Positions 5,394 to 5,582 of a DNA stretch of 5,582 nucleotides are shown here, in pieces. How positions within the stretch are numbered: the stretch's first letter is position 1; every line of letters begins with the position of its first letter. Source of the stretch: CAYSNP01 sp050945855 (GTDB taxonomy: Bacteria > Bacillota > Clostridia > Christensenellales > DTU072); contig JBMNTS010000056.1 in assembly GCA_050945855.1 (NCBI GenBank), positions 1 through 5,582 of the forward strand. The letters run 5' to 3'. A model generated the notes under the pieces. The model saw only the letters and a program-made list of their open reading frames with translations. It was not told the DNA's origin and did no database searches. Made by a program: the position numbers and the translations under genes.

Positions 5394-5582
5394 CTATTTT
5401 CCGACCTCATAAAACGCCCTAATTGCGGCAAAATACGCCTCGATATTCTCCCAGCTGCTGTCCGCGGGGATGTCGCATCCCGAAGAAATAATATAATTGG
5501 GATATTTTGCGCACCTGTTAAGCAACTCGGTTGTATTTTTATATATTTCAGCGGGGCGTTTTGTTCGGAAATCCACAGGATT
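5394..5582 (-). CDS. URO-D/MtaA-like protein, C-terminal fragment (cut by window edge)
   Basis: The frame is open from the right edge to a TAG stop at 5394-5396, giving the last 62 residues of a longer protein. It begins NPVDFRTKRPAEIY, matching the 'GNV-x-PV...' strand and following helix of MtaA/CmuA-like proteins, and ends with IISSGCDIPADSSWENIEAY (visible residues 31-50). The latter is the family's [SA]-x-GC-x-[IV]P-x-x-[ST]-x-x-ENI motif, whose cysteine (visible residue 36) is the third zinc ligand in MtaA-type methyltransferases. A GTG at 5574-5576 is not a real start because the homology continues upstream of it. The gene is convergent with the other family member, whose stop codon is only 15 nt away, with no clear terminator between them. 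Its substrate and corrinoid partner are out of view. Confidence 0.82.
   Translation of the reverse strand, partial: NPVDFRTKRPAEIYKNTTELLNRCAKYPNYIISSGCDIPADSSWENIEAYFAAIRAFYEVGK

Noticed and set aside
5574..5576. GTG as the start of a 60-residue small protein at the right edge
   Set aside because: The reading frame continues past the window edge and the residues before the GTG (Asn-Pro) fit the URO-D/MtaA family strand, so this is the tail of a longer gene.

Overview
The window looks like chromosomal DNA from an anaerobic, low-to-mid GC Firmicute, most likely an uncultured gut-type Clostridia. The evidence is strong AGGAG-type ribosome binding sites, consensus-like sigma-A promoters, short intergenic gaps, a clostridial-type sirtuin, a GPH-type transporter and MtaA/CmuA-like (URO-D fold) proteins. 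Nothing points to a phage, IS element, CRISPR array, tRNA or rRNA.

Layout, left to right. (1) 1-94, minus: the first 31 codons of an unidentified gene that runs off the left edge. (2) 195-1712, minus: a 505-aa GPH/MelB-like membrane transporter, upstream of gene 1 on the same strand. (3) 1862-2584, minus: a class-U-like sirtuin, followed by a terminator. (4) 2598-3146, minus: a RimJ/RimL-type GNAT acetyltransferase 13 nt upstream of the sirtuin, so the two form a two-gene operon with its own promoter near 3224-3251. (5) 3338-4204, minus: an AraC-type regulator with a C-terminal GyrI-like effector domain, followed by a strong terminator. (6) 4389-5378, plus: a URO-D/MtaA-like protein transcribed divergently from the regulator. 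(7) 5394-5582, minus: the C-terminal end of a second URO-D/MtaA-like protein, convergent with gene 6 and running off the right edge.

Working model. The AraC-GyrI regulator probably senses a small molecule and controls the divergent URO-D-like gene through direct repeats next to that gene's -35 box. The acetyltransferase-sirtuin operon pairs an N-acetyltransferase with a deacylase and may set the acylation state of a protein. The transporter and gene 1 form a separate unit.

The observations most worth a second look are: a well-placed internal ribosome binding site and ATG exactly at the HTH/GyrI domain junction of the regulator, which could give a free effector-binding domain as in TipAL/TipAS; loss of the C-terminal zinc-ligand cysteine in one URO-D-like protein while its convergent neighbour keeps it; loss of both helix-II cation-site aspartates in the MelB-like transporter; and clear operator-like dyads and direct repeats at the two best promoters.
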